Shown here: piece after piece, positions 1 to 8,578 of the stretch
How positions within the stretch are numbered: the stretch's first letter is position 1
Layout: every line of letters begins with the position of its first letter
Assembly: GCF_001541925.1 (NCBI RefSeq)
Contig: NZ_LQMW01000017.1
Span: forward strand, 1 to 64,000
Reading direction: 5' to 3'
Source of the DNA: Nitrosopumilus sp. Nsub
GTDB taxonomy: Archaea; Thermoproteota; Nitrososphaeria; Nitrososphaerales; Nitrosopumilaceae
DNA length: 64,000 bases
Notes under the pieces: model-generated
The model's input: the letters and a program-made list of their open reading frames with translations, nothing else
The model's database searches: none
What the model was told of the DNA's origin: nothing
Program-made: the position numbers and the translations under genes

Positions 1-1469
1 TGTTCCAATTCTAAAATTTCCAAGGATTCATTTAGAATCACAGATGAGTTATTGTCAACTGTTTGGGAATTGTTGTATTTGTGGTTTATCACAAAAAATT
101 CAACAACATCTTGAATAACATCATCAAACAACAGTGATACAACATAGGTACCAGACTCCCATGAATCATCAAGTATTACTGGTACAAAATAGTCACCACT
201 TGCAGATGTTCGTAGATGAGATTCTAGAATTTCTCCAGAAGGAGTTGCAATATCAACATCTAAAACATTGTCATAAGAAAAATTTGGAATATTTCCAGTT
301 AAAGTAATTTCTTTTGATTCATATTGTGAAATTTCTATTTCTAATTTAGTAGAAAAATTTACAACTTGATCAGAAAAAATCATTTCCAAATTCATGACTT
401 CATCATTTGAGGAAAAAATTAACGATTCATCAAAAGTGAATGTTTTTGTATCCACAATGTCTTGTTTAACAAATGCATTAATTTCATATTCGGTATTCTC
501 CCAAGACATATCTTTTTCATAATCATATAGCAAAATGTTATCATAAAAATTCCCATCAGATATTGGCAAATCAGACTCATAAATGATAGAATCATTCGTA
601 TTTATGATTAGTTTAATTTCTGAATCATTGGTTCGGACATCTCCATTAATTTTTAAAATTACATGTTGATCAAATTTTTCAAAACTTAGATCAAAGGAAC
701 CCTCTGATTCTTCAGCATACATGTGAGTTTCAGATAAACTAGATAAAACAACGTCATTTTCAATAATAAACGATGTAGAAAATTGCTGGTCCAAGTAATT
801 TACGATAATTTGATATTCTCCAGGCATCCAAAATTTGTCAATTCCAATTATAGGAATTTCAAAATAATCAGTATGGCTATGATAAATTTTTCCAATATCT
901 TCAATAGTGCCATCTGGATGATATAGTGAAAATTTTATTTCGTTACCAAATTGAGAACTAGCTAGATTTCCAGAGATCCAAATTGTTTCATCAGAATTGT
1001 TTTCTAAAACTAATTTATCGAAATCTAATTCAATAAAAGATTCAAGAGTCTCTGACATATTTGGATGAGTTTTTATTTCCTTAACAACAACATTGTCTCT
1101 GATAATTGTAAAAGATTTTGAATCTAAAATTTCATTTTCATACTTTAAATTTACAACATATTCACCGTGAGACCAATTTTTATCCAATCCAATTATAGAA
1201 AAAATAGAATTTTTGTTTGGAAATACTTTTACAGTTTGAAAAACTACATTATCAATCATGATTTCCAGTTTAGGGTAATAGACATAGTCAAAAATCTCCC
1301 CAGTTACTGAAAAATTTACCACACTTCCATCACCATATAACACAAATTCATTTTTTTCAAGAAAAATTTCTCCAGATGTTGCAAAAACACTTGGAACCAT
1401 AACTCCAATCATGGCAACTGCCACTAGTGCAATAAGAAATACAGGTGTCAATAATAATAATATGATCAT
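1..1469 (-). CDS. Secreted multi-domain beta-sandwich repeat protein (3' end beyond window)
   Basis: The reading frame is open from the start codon at 1469 to the window edge, so the C-terminus is missing. The first 31 or so residues form a hydrophobic signal peptide (MIILLLLTPVFLIALVAVAM, ending near VFA), so the protein is exported. The rest is Ser/Thr/Asp-rich and beta-strand-like. It is built from at least four repeats of roughly 100-120 residues, each closing on a D-x-x-W-x-x-G-x-Y type strand (for example GLDKNWSHGEY, GIDKFWMPGEY, LDDSWESGTY). This resembles the large thaumarchaeal cell-surface proteins, but I recognise no named family. The function is unknown; a surface or adhesion role is inferred. 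Confidence 0.8.
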   Translation of the reverse strand, partial: MIILLLLTPVFLIALVAVAMIGVMVPSVFATSGEIFLEKNEFVLYGDGSVVNFSVTGEIFDYVYYPKLEIMIDNVVFQTVKVFPNKNSIFSIIGLDKNWSHGEYVVNLKYENEILDSKSFTIIRDNVVVKEIKTHPNMSETLESFIELDFDKLVLENNSDETIWISGNLASSQFGNEIKFSLYHPDGTIEDIGKIYHSHTDYFEIPIIGIDKFWMPGEYQIIVNYLDQQFSTSFIIENDVVLSSLSETHMYAEESEGSFDLSFEKFDQHVILKINGDVRTNDSEIKLIINTNDSIIYESDLPISDGNFYDNILLYDYEKDMSWENTEYEINAFVKQDIVDTKTFTFDESLIFSSNDEVMNLEMIFSDQVVNFSTKLEIEISQYESKEITLTGNIPNFSYDNVLDVDIATPSGEILESHLRTSASGDYFVPVILDDSWESGTYVVSLLFDDVIQDVVEFFVINHKYNNSQTVDNNSSVILNESLEILELE

Positions 1470-1570
1470 TGAGTGATTTATCGTTTGTGTTGTGATTGTT
1501 ACATTTGAGAATTACAAATTATTTTCTGATTTTAAAAAACGAGCATTACATTGTCATATGTGATAGGGCG

Positions 1571-1588
1571 GAATGAGTTTTTTTCATT
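1571..1588. terminator. Small inverted repeat with T-rich loop
   Basis: GAATGA and TCATTC flank a T-rich loop between the secreted-protein promoter and the RNA candidate at 1649. It could be a weak terminator or an operator. The stem is only 6 bp, so confidence is low. Confidence 0.25.
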
Positions 1589-1598
1589 CTAAAAAAGA

Positions 1599-1886
1599 CC
1601 AATTCTAGGTGTGAAATATTTAACTAAAGTATTTGTTGAGTTTCTAACATGGTTGCCAAGTCTCATGTATTGCATCATAGTGCTGAGATAGAATAACTCA
1701 GTGCCGAGATTTTGGCGTTGACTGATTTCTCAGCAACCATAGTAGTATGAGGAAATTAATAAAATTTGGAGATCATTCCCCAAAATAGGTCTGCCATAGT
1801 TTACGTATTGGTACTAGAATTGGTTCCTACTTACCATTGCAACACTAAATCACAAAATAATTACAACTCCACAACTAGAATTGGTT
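1599..1886. repeat. Three dispersed copies of CTAGAATTGG in one gap
   Basis: The 10-mer occurs on the + strand at 1814-1823 and 1875-1884; these two copies extend to a shared 13-mer, ACTAGAATTGGTT, at 1813-1825 and 1874-1886, 61 nt apart. It also occurs inverted at 1599-1608, on the other side of the RNA candidate. The arrangement suggests binding sites for one regulator. The rest of the 1470-1929 gap is A+T-rich and holds no ORF I can support. Confidence 0.4.
1645..1742 (+). ncRNA. Candidate multi-branched structured RNA
   Basis: ATGGTTGC (1649-1656) pairs perfectly with GCAACCAT (1733-1740). The interior holds three small hairpins: CTGAG/CTCAG (1683-1701), GCC/GGC around 1703-1716, and CTGA/TCAG (1722-1733 region). 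An AAATATTTAA box at about 1615-1623 lies about 27 nt before the outer stem, the spacing expected for an archaeal transcription start. It lacks a tRNA T-loop and C/D boxes in the right order. It is not a known RNA family to my eye. Confidence 0.45.
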
Positions 1887-1929
1887 TTAATTCAAAACTA
1901 AAATTCAAAATCACAGCATCTCAGAGATA

Positions 1930-2562
1930 TTACCACTGAGGCTCATCAGTCATTTGTAATTGCCCATCAATTACTTCAAATCCCATTATCTTTAGTGTGG
2001 TTTGTGCAGTTGGAGAATTCTTTTTTAGAATCTTTTTTGCCAAAATCATTCTATCATTGCGATTCATGTGCTGACCAATCTTGTATTTGCCATGTAGTGA
2101 TGTAGGTGTCACCTTTATTACAGATACAGCATCCAATACACGCATATCAGATTTAAGCGGGTCATAGAATCCCTCAGGTTGGTATTTCCCCATTAATCCA
2201 TTAAGTGCTAGTGTTTTTTCTTCTCTATCTGAAATAAAAGAAGCAACTCCCTTAATTACAACACTGATGTATAACGTATCAGCCAAAGCTGCGTTGTGAG
2301 GGTCCTCAAAGTATGAAGGCAGAAATTCCAATTCCCTATCTGCTTCAAACCCAACTTTATCATTATTAGAGATGTTATCTAATTTTTCACCTTTCACATG
2401 TGAATGCATATACACAGCATCATTTAGAAAAACAAAATTCATAGGAATGATTTGTGGAAAGCCATTTACATCAATACTAGAAATTCTACCAACATGTTCA
2501 TCGTTAAGAAATTCTTTAATTTTTTCATATGATTTTATTTCAAGTGCACCAACGAGTTGCAT
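1930..2562 (-). CDS. Pyridoxamine 5'-phosphate oxidase-like flavin-binding protein
   Basis: A 210-residue protein with the split beta-barrel pattern of the PNPOx/FMN-binding superfamily. Residues 24-54 (GRISSIDVNGFPQIIPMNFV, then YMHS) match the conserved FMN-phosphate region, and a barrel strand with VVIKGVASFI follows near 102-112. Such proteins bind FMN, F420 or heme and act as cytoplasmic oxidoreductases; the substrate cannot be told. A TTATAATATAATT box about 25 nt upstream (near 2576-2590) supports the ATG at 2562 as a leaderless start. The gene is divergent from the 93-aa coiled-coil gene. Confidence 0.7.
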   Translation of the reverse strand: MQLVGALEIKSYEKIKEFLNDEHVGRISSIDVNGFPQIIPMNFVFLNDAVYMHSHVKGEKLDNISNNDKVGFEADRELEFLPSYFEDPHNAALADTLYISVVIKGVASFISDREEKTLALNGLMGKYQPEGFYDPLKSDMRVLDAVSVIKVTPTSLHGKYKIGQHMNRNDRMILAKKILKKNSPTAQTTLKIMGFEVIDGQLQMTDEPQW

Positions 2563-2591
2563 GGATTAATTTTTTTAAAATTATATTATAA

Positions 2592-2873
2592 ATGAAGATC
2601 AAATTCTATGAAAAAATACCTAAAATACAAGAAAGATTCAGAATTCTCATGGATGACCCATATCTAAATGAGTTGAGAGGAGAATTCAACAGTTATTCAA
2701 ATCAATTAAAAAAATTAAAAAAGAAACTCCTTAAAACAAATTCAATAGAAGAACAAGAAAAAATTATCAAACAAATTGATTCTACTGCAAAAAAAATGGA
2801 AAACAATCAAAAACAATCTGTTAAAGTGACTAAATCAAGATTAAAAGAAAGAAAGAAAAAATCAAAAAGATAG
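2592..2873 (+). CDS. Basic coiled-coil small protein
   Basis: A 93-residue, Lys-rich protein, predicted almost entirely helical after about residue 28, with coiled-coil spacing (LKKLKKKLL) and a strongly basic tail (RLKERKKKSKR). No catalytic motif is present. The charge suggests binding to nucleic acid, but that is inference. It shares an A+T-rich divergent promoter region with the flavin-binding gene at 2562. Confidence 0.6.
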   Translation: MKIKFYEKIPKIQERFRILMDDPYLNELRGEFNSYSNQLKKLKKKLLKTNSIEEQEKIIKQIDSTAKKMENNQKQSVKVTKSRLKERKKKSKR

Positions 2874-2875
2874 AA

Positions 2876-2965
2876 TTATTGAGAATCCATGTCTTCGGAT
2901 AATTCCTTAATTTGTAATATCTTGCACCCAAATTCAGAGCATTCAGTCTTCATTTCTTTACTCAT
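2876..2965 (-). CDS. 29-aa peptide with a Cys-x4-Cys pair
   Basis: An ATG at 2965 opens a 29-codon frame reading MSKEMKTECSEFGCKILQ and then KELSEDMDSQ before TAA. The acidic composition, the C-x4-C pair and the lack of other coding in the gap make it a plausible micro-protein. It ends 3 nt from the convergent coiled-coil gene. Evidence is limited to the frame and composition. Confidence 0.4.
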   Translation of the reverse strand: MSKEMKTECSEFGCKILQIKELSEDMDSQ

Positions 2966-3080
2966 ATTATATCATTACAAAAATAACCAAAAATGCACAA
3001 CATTCTAAAAATTGACTTTATTGATTCAAACTTTTCATTAATGTAAATTGCTAAATTTAACACTAAATTGATTAAAATCA

Positions 3081-3500
3081 ATGGAGTACAATGAAGAAAC
3101 TGAAGAGGCCACAAATCAAGTAATCAACCTTTTAGAAGAATGGGGCTCACAATCCAAATTCATATGGTTTAGAGAATTACACAGAATTACAGATATCGAT
3201 AAAGGGTTACTTCGAAACATTCTCAATGAGTTAAAAAAATCCAGAGAAATTAAAGAGATGCACGGTACCAATAACAGAATATTTTTTTGTCTTAGAAGGT
3301 ATTATATCAAATGTAGAGACGTAGAATTCAGATTCAAAGGAAAAGAAATTATGTTAAGGGATGGAAGCAAAACGAAAATTATTCAAGGCTCAACAAATTC
3401 CACTGAAAGAACAAGAAAAAGATTGCTTAAACAAGCAACTAAAAGAAAATCAAAACAATCTGCAAAAAAGAAAAATCAACACAATTCTCGAAATCGCTAA
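3081..3500 (+). CDS. Winged-helix-like protein with basic tail
   Basis: A 139-residue protein. Residues 8-75 read as a small winged-helix DNA-binding domain: helix NQVINLLEEWG, recognition-like helix DIDKGLLRNILNELKKS, then a beta wing ending IFFCLRRYYI. After about residue 90 comes a Lys/Arg-rich disordered tail (RKRLLKQATKRKSKQSAKKK). A role as a chromatin or transcription factor is inferred from this architecture. The stop overlaps the convergent gene's stop by 4 nt. Confidence 0.6.
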   Translation: MEYNEETEEATNQVINLLEEWGSQSKFIWFRELHRITDIDKGLLRNILNELKKSREIKEMHGTNNRIFFCLRRYYIKCRDVEFRFKGKEIMLRDGSKTKIIQGSTNSTERTRKRLLKQATKRKSKQSAKKKNQHNSRNR

Positions 3501-3724
3501 AAGTCTTCAGATTGCCGCATCATAAATTTTGATTCAGCACGTTTAATTTTTTCAGATTCTGCAACATCTTCAGTCATATCAAATAGATGATGTAATTTCA
3601 TGTCAGGAACCAATTCATCATTTTTTTCGTCATTCAAATCTATTTCAATATCAGATAAGATTTCTAAATTTTCATCTAAAATGTCAAGACATTTTTTTAC
3701 AGTATCAGGTAAATCATCAGTCAT
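3497..3724 (-). CDS. Small acidic hypothetical protein
   Basis: A 75-residue acidic, helical protein (KKCLDILDENLEILSDIEID) with no signal peptide, no TM segment and no recognisable domain. It is the charge complement of the basic winged-helix protein encoded convergently next to it, although nothing shows that they interact. An A/T-rich promoter lies immediately upstream of 3724. Confidence 0.55.
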   Translation of the reverse strand: MTDDLPDTVKKCLDILDENLEILSDIEIDLNDEKNDELVPDMKLHHLFDMTEDVAESEKIKRAESKFMMRQSEDF

Positions 3725-3773
3725 TATAATACGTAAAAATTAACATTACAAATTATGTTATAATAGTTTAGAA

Positions 3774-4889
3774 TTAACCGAATTTTTGCTTGTTTTTCTC
3801 TCGCAATACAGGCATTACATGACTTGCAAATTTATCAATTGAGCCAAAGTAATTCTTTCCCCAGAATCTAATTACAAAGTGATTAACACCAGCATCCATG
3901 AATCTCTCGAAAACTGGAATCATGTCTTCAGGAGTACCAACTGCAGTAGATGAACGTGCAATAGGATCTGGTATTTTGGTTGCAGCCTCTCTCATTTTGA
4001 CAATCCAACTTTGGTCAGACATTGAATATTCTGTAAAGTATTTGACGAAATCAAATCCTTCAATTTCTTTTAATCCATGGACTCGTAAAATTTCAGGTTT
4101 AAACAAACTAACTTTAACAGCTTCTTTCATTTTTGCCCAAGAGGCTTCTGCATCATCAGAGAAATAGACATCAATGTCTAATGCCATTTGGAAATTATCC
4201 TTATCTTCTTGGGTTCTATTATTAGCATCCATTGAGACTTCAATTTGCTTTCTATGGTCTTCAAATAATTCAGGAGTATAACCAATTGGTAACCAACCGT
4301 CACCGAGTTTACCAGTTAATGCAAGTGTACGTTTACCACCTGATGCCATGTAAGTAGGTGGATGTGGCTTTCTAATTGGAGGTGCTTGTAAACATGCACC
4401 TTCAAGTTGATAGTATTTTCCAGCATAATCTACAGTATTATCAGGAGTAGAATGGTATAGTGTTTTAATAACTTCAATTTGTTCAGCCCATTTTGAGACT
4501 GGTTTTTCAAATGGAATACAAAATTCTTTTAGGTTTTGTGCCTCACCAGCACCAATGCCCAAAATTGCTCTACCTTTAGAGATTCTATCTAAGGTAATTG
4601 CAGCTAGTGCGATGTTTGACGGATGTCTTCTGATTGCATCAGTGACACAAGTTCCCAACTCAACATTGTTTGTAACTGCAGCAATAGCAGATAACATTAC
4701 CCAAGGATCTAAAACAGTTGCATTTTTCCATTGTGGGACATTTGTATGGTCCATATAGAAAATTGAATCATATCCAGTTTTATCAGCAAGCATGCATGCA
4801 GTAAGGATCTGGTCTTCTGTGTATCCTGCTCTGGCTACATTTAGTCCATTTTGAATACCAAATTTGAGTTGTTTTGATGCCAAGTACAT
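3774..4889 (-). CDS. LLM-class flavin/F420-dependent oxidoreductase
   Basis: A 371-residue TIM-barrel protein of the bacterial luciferase-like family. It shows the early SIFYMDHTNVP strand, TLDRISKGRAILGIGAGEAQN near 99-117 (cofactor-phosphate loop) and the PPTYMASGGKRTLALTGKLG strand near 178-198. This subgroup includes F420-dependent methylene-tetrahydromethanopterin reductases and F420-dependent dehydrogenases, and thaumarchaea make F420. The substrate cannot be assigned. It lies upstream of the iron-alcohol dehydrogenase only in position, being transcribed after a gap of about 80 nt; co-transcription is possible. Confidence 0.8.
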   Translation of the reverse strand: MYLASKQLKFGIQNGLNVARAGYTEDQILTACMLADKTGYDSIFYMDHTNVPQWKNATVLDPWVMLSAIAAVTNNVELGTCVTDAIRRHPSNIALAAITLDRISKGRAILGIGAGEAQNLKEFCIPFEKPVSKWAEQIEVIKTLYHSTPDNTVDYAGKYYQLEGACLQAPPIRKPHPPTYMASGGKRTLALTGKLGDGWLPIGYTPELFEDHRKQIEVSMDANNRTQEDKDNFQMALDIDVYFSDDAEASWAKMKEAVKVSLFKPEILRVHGLKEIEGFDFVKYFTEYSMSDQSWIVKMREAATKIPDPIARSSTAVGTPEDMIPVFERFMDAGVNHFVIRFWGKNYFGSIDKFASHVMPVLREKNKQKFG

Positions 4890-4971
4890 TTACAAAATCA
4901 TATAACAATAAAAAGTTTGGCGAAGCTGCCAATTTCGTAGTTGTGTAAATAAAAGAAAAAAAGGTAAAAAA

Positions 4972-5916
4972 TTAGAGATTGCCTGCTTTGATATCTTCAA
5001 GACATTTAACGACATCATCTTTTGATATTGGTATTGGATTTGGATCCAAGTGTCCTTTATCAGTCATGACGGTGTCAGCAGCTTCAGAAACATCAGTTTT
5101 GAGTTCTAATTTATCAAAACCAAGTTTGTCCATTGCTTCTTTGAATCTATCATAGAAGATTGATTTGTTATGTTTGTGTGCAACTGTAGTACAAGATGAT
5201 AAGGAATAACCATGAGGTACACCTTCATTTGAGAAAACATAAGACAAAGCATGTCCCAATGTTGTTGAACAATTTCCGAATCCCATTCCAGATAACATTG
5301 ATCCATATGGATAATTTTCTGGTTTGTCATTCATGATTGCATCATAAAGAATCTCAAATGCTTGTTTACAAAGAGTTCTAGTCAAGTCATTACCAAGTTT
5401 ACTATCGTATCCTTCAGTAGCTTGAGCACATGCATCACAGACAGAATTTTTGATAACTTGTTCTGGAGTTCCATCCATAAAGTAGGAATCAACTACAGCC
5501 ATGTCAGCTAAGAATCTGTCTTCACGTAACAATTTCTTTTTTCCATCAAATTTGAGAACACAATAAGTTGTCATTTCAGCTCCAGTTCCAAATGTTGTTG
5601 GAATTAGAATTTTCTCTTTATTCATTTCAGGTGCAGCATATTTTACTACATCCATAGAACTTCCACCACCCAGTCCGATTAAAACTGAAGGGTTTTTGTC
5701 TTTGAATTGAGAGATGACAGTATTGACATCATCAATTGATGGTTCAGGTTTTACTTGATCATACAACATATAATCCTGAATTCCCATTCTTGCCAACCAT
5801 TTGTCAGACAATGCTGGCGGAACGGTTGTTACAACCAGGGCATTTTTTGGATATTCTGTTTCACCAAGTGCGTTTTCTCCAAAATTAATAACTTTTGGAA
5901 TGCGTACTGTATGCAT
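4972..5916 (-). CDS. Iron-containing alcohol dehydrogenase family; possible semialdehyde reductase
   Basis: A 314-residue protein with the NAD(P)-binding motif GGGSSMD (83-89), PTTFGTGAE (106-114), Asp161, and metal-region histidines His222 and His235. The usual D-x3-H pair reads D-x3-Q here (Gln165), so one classical iron ligand differs. Thaumarchaea use an enzyme of this family to reduce malonic and/or succinic semialdehyde in the 3-hydroxypropionate/4-hydroxybutyrate CO2-fixation cycle; that role is an inference from organism type. It is divergent from the glycerate kinase, the two starts being about 50 nt apart. Confidence 0.75.
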   Translation of the reverse strand: MHTVRIPKVINFGENALGETEYPKNALVVTTVPPALSDKWLARMGIQDYMLYDQVKPEPSIDDVNTVISQFKDKNPSVLIGLGGGSSMDVVKYAAPEMNKEKILIPTTFGTGAEMTTYCVLKFDGKKKLLREDRFLADMAVVDSYFMDGTPEQVIKNSVCDACAQATEGYDSKLGNDLTRTLCKQAFEILYDAIMNDKPENYPYGSMLSGMGFGNCSTTLGHALSYVFSNEGVPHGYSLSSCTTVAHKHNKSIFYDRFKEAMDKLGFDKLELKTDVSEAADTVMTDKGHLDPNPIPISKDDVVKCLEDIKAGNL

Positions 5917-5966
5917 AAAAAAACACCATTGGTTTGTTTATTATATCTTACAGTAATGTAGATCAT

Positions 5967-7244
5967 ATGATTATTCAGAACTTTGAAGAATTAGCAATTA
6001 CAGAAAAGAAAAAGGATTGTTTAGAAATTTTAGAATCGGGTCTTCAAGCAGCAAATCCTCACAACATATTACCAAACTATGTTACACCAAAAGAAATCAG
6101 ATTAAATGGAAAAATCATAGATATTTCAAAATATTCAAACATTTACACAGTAGCATTTGGAAAAGCAGGAGATTCTATGACCAGAGCAATTAATTCAATA
6201 ATTTCCATTAAAAGCGGCATCATAGTAATTCCAAAAGGTTCAAAAGCAAAAATCAAAGGTAAAAAATTTCAGATTTTTAATTCAAGTCACCCAAAACCAG
6301 ATAAAACTAGTGTAAAAGCAGCAAAAGAAGTTATAAAATTTGTAGAAAATAAAAAAAATAATGAATTAATCATTTTTCTTGTCTCTGGAGGAGGGTCATC
6401 ATTACTGGCAATGCCAGATGAAATTACATTAAATGATAAAGTCCATGTTACAGATGTATTGCTAAAATCAGGTGCGACAATTCAAGAGTTTAATTGTATT
6501 AGAAAACATCTTTCAAAAATTAAAGGTGGAAAATTATTACAAAATATGAAATGTGATGGAATAAGCTTGATTATGTCTGATGTTGAAGATGATGATTTAT
6601 CATCAATTGCTTCAGGAACAACATACATGGATAATACAACTTATCAAGATGCAATGGACATCATAGAAAAATATAGATTGAAAAGAAAAATTCCCATCGA
6701 AGTTTTACAAGTATTAGGAAATGGCCTGCATGATCAAAAACCAGAAACTCCAAAAAAATCAAAAATTGAAAATTTTGTTATTGCAAATAACAATAATTGT
6801 TTAGAGTCAATGGAAAAAATAGCAAAATCAAAAGGATACAAAGTTACAAAAATCCAAAATTATGGAGACATCAAAACAGTGGTTAAAAAAATCTTAGAAA
6901 ATATTTCTGAAGAACAAAAAACTTGTTTAATTTTTGGGGGAGAACCAACTGTAAAAGTATTAGGAAAAGGACAAGGAGGCAGAAACCAAGAATTAGTTTT
7001 AAGAATATTAAAAAATACACAAAAATTGAAAAAAATCACCATTGCGTCTATGGGAACTGATGGGATAGATGGAAATTCTAATTTTGCAGGGGCAATAATT
7101 GAAAACATCAAAATGGATTTGAATGTCATGAAAGAATTTTTAAAAAATAGTGATTCAGCAAGGTTTTTTCAAAAACAAAAAGGCAATATCAAAACAGGGT
7201 ATACGCACACAAATTTAATGGACATAGGCATAATTTTGAAATAA
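5967..7244 (+). CDS. Glycerate 2-kinase (MOFRL family)
   Basis: The protein has the two-part fold of GckA/TtuD-type kinases: an N-terminal half with VSGGGSSLLAMP (nucleotide/substrate loop) and a C-terminal MOFRL half with GGRNQELVL and MGTDGIDGNSNFAGA. It converts D-glycerate plus ATP to 2-phosphoglycerate and so feeds glycolysis. I chose the ATG at 5967 over the in-frame 5934 codon: a TTATTATAT box at about 5937-5945 lies 25 nt ahead, giving a leaderless start, and the extra 11 residues are not family-like. Length from this start is 425 aa. Confidence 0.85.
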   Translation: MIIQNFEELAITEKKKDCLEILESGLQAANPHNILPNYVTPKEIRLNGKIIDISKYSNIYTVAFGKAGDSMTRAINSIISIKSGIIVIPKGSKAKIKGKKFQIFNSSHPKPDKTSVKAAKEVIKFVENKKNNELIIFLVSGGGSSLLAMPDEITLNDKVHVTDVLLKSGATIQEFNCIRKHLSKIKGGKLLQNMKCDGISLIMSDVEDDDLSSIASGTTYMDNTTYQDAMDIIEKYRLKRKIPIEVLQVLGNGLHDQKPETPKKSKIENFVIANNNNCLESMEKIAKSKGYKVTKIQNYGDIKTVVKKILENISEEQKTCLIFGGEPTVKVLGKGQGGRNQELVLRILKNTQKLKKITIASMGTDGIDGNSNFAGAIIENIKMDLNVMKEFLKNSDSARFFQKQKGNIKTGYTHTNLMDIGIILK

Positions 7245-7248
7245 ATTT

Positions 7249-7548
7249 TCAACGCTGTCTTTCATAAAATTCCACAGGATGATCAAATTGACGATTGTAA
7301 TCGACTTCTATCCAAAATTTTTCTTCATCGATTTCTTTGCCTTCAGAAATCCAGACATTTAGAATTTTTTGCATGAACATTTGAGTAGTGTTGTCAATTT
7401 GAGGTCTAACTCCAGTTTCATTTTCTATTCGATCTCGTTCTTGTTTGAATTTAGTCAGTAATTTTTTGAGATGTTTTCCATTGATATTTGCGGCTTTGTT
7501 TCTTTTAGCAATTTCTAAATCTTTTTTAAAATTGGATAAAAAACCCAT
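7249..7548 (-). CDS. Conserved-looking hypothetical, helical
   Basis: A 99-residue basic protein, mostly helical (LKKLLTKFKQERDRIENETG), with a conserved-looking C-terminus rich in aromatics (FWIEVDYNRQFDHPVEFYERQR). No signal peptide, TM segment or known motif is seen. It converges on the glycerate kinase with a 4-nt gap. Function unknown. Confidence 0.6.
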   Translation of the reverse strand: MGFLSNFKKDLEIAKRNKAANINGKHLKKLLTKFKQERDRIENETGVRPQIDNTTQMFMQKILNVWISEGKEIDEEKFWIEVDYNRQFDHPVEFYERQR

Positions 7549-7605
7549 ATCTAAACTAGAATAGTTTTTTTAAAAAGATTTTCATAAAACAGTTTTTTTA
7601 AAAAA

Positions 7606-8046
7606 TCATTCGATTAACCGATTATCTTCTTTAATTGTATTTAATACAAGATGGGTTAATGTATTTTCAACATTAGATATTGCAGATATTTTTTTGATGA
7701 AATCACTTAAAAATTCACGAGTTTTGAATTTTGCAATAATTATCATATCAGCATCTCCAGTAATATCATAAACTGCAATTACACTGTCATTTTTTGCAAT
7801 TTCATTTTCAATATCTAACATTTTACCTTTGTTAGTTTTAATTTCAATTATTGCAGTAATATCAAATCCAAGTAATTCATGATTTAGGCGAACTGAATAT
7901 CCTTTGATGATTTTTTCTTCTTCTAGTTTTTTTATCCTAGAAAGAATGGTTACAGTTGATACACCCAATCTATGAGATAATTGTCGTGCAGATTGTCTAC
8001 CATCCACAGAGAGATGTTTCAAAATTTCAATGTCTTTATCATCCAT
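7606..8046 (-). CDS. Lrp/AsnC family transcriptional regulator
   Basis: From the ATG at 8046 the protein is 146 aa: an N-terminal helix-turn-helix (MDDKDIEILKHLSVDGRQSA, then LGVSTVTILSRIKKLEEEKI), a linker, and a C-terminal RAM effector domain with YDITGDADMIIIAKF. This is the full two-domain architecture of feast/famine regulators, which usually bind amino acids and form octamers. A longer in-frame start exists at 8082. A TTAAATATT box near 8072-8080 fits a leaderless start at 8046, and the extra 12 residues are not family-like. It is divergent from a RAM-only protein at 8206. Confidence 0.85.
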   Translation of the reverse strand: MDDKDIEILKHLSVDGRQSARQLSHRLGVSTVTILSRIKKLEEEKIIKGYSVRLNHELLGFDITAIIEIKTNKGKMLDIENEIAKNDSVIAVYDITGDADMIIIAKFKTREFLSDFIKKISAISNVENTLTHLVLNTIKEDNRLIE

Positions 8047-8205
8047 ATTAGATAATACATACAACAAACAAATATTTAACAATATGGTATGAATTTAAAA
8101 GAATTTCATTAAAAATTAAAAATTTGTCACTAAAATTAAATTAAAAATGATAATTAGTTAAATAGGTTAAAATGAATATCGTATTATGTTTGGAGTTGTA
8201 ATTTA

Positions 8206-8445
8206 ATGTCTACAGCATATGTTCTCATAAATTGTGATTTGGGTTCAGAAGAATTTGTTATTTCAGAGCTTAAGTCAATTGAGGGAGTAACTGAAGTTCA
8301 TGGAACGTTTGGTGCATATGACATTCTTGCAAAAGTACAAGCAGAATTAGTTGAAAAATTAAGAGAAACAATCACATGGAAAATTAGAAAAATTGCCAAA
8401 ATCAGATCAACATTAACACTAATGGGTATTGAAGGACAAGAATAA
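8206..8445 (+). CDS. Stand-alone Lrp/AsnC effector (RAM) domain protein
   Basis: A 79-residue protein consisting of the alpha/beta RAM domain only: strand AYVLINCDLGSEE, helix, strand EVHGTFGAYDILAKV, helix, strand STLTLMG. It has no DNA-binding domain. Such proteins can co-assemble with full Lrp regulators and bind small ligands; partnership with the divergent regulator at 7606-8046 is inferred from position. It is closely similar to the protein at 31963 (shared NCDLGxEE and FGAYD). Confidence 0.8.
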   Translation: MSTAYVLINCDLGSEEFVISELKSIEGVTEVHGTFGAYDILAKVQAELVEKLRETITWKIRKIAKIRSTLTLMGIEGQE

Positions 8446-8578
8446 TCAAACATTAGGAAATAATTATTAAATATAAATTCAAAAAAACAAATATTTTTTT
8501 ATTATTTTACAATGATATCAAACAAAAATTAGGAAAAGCCATAAGATACTTTAAGTTTGATAATAGCCATATTTGACT

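Noticed and set aside
1645-1742. tRNA gene
   Set aside because: Although it folds with branches, it has no T-loop GTTCRA sequence, no 7-nt anticodon loop and the wrong arm sizes.
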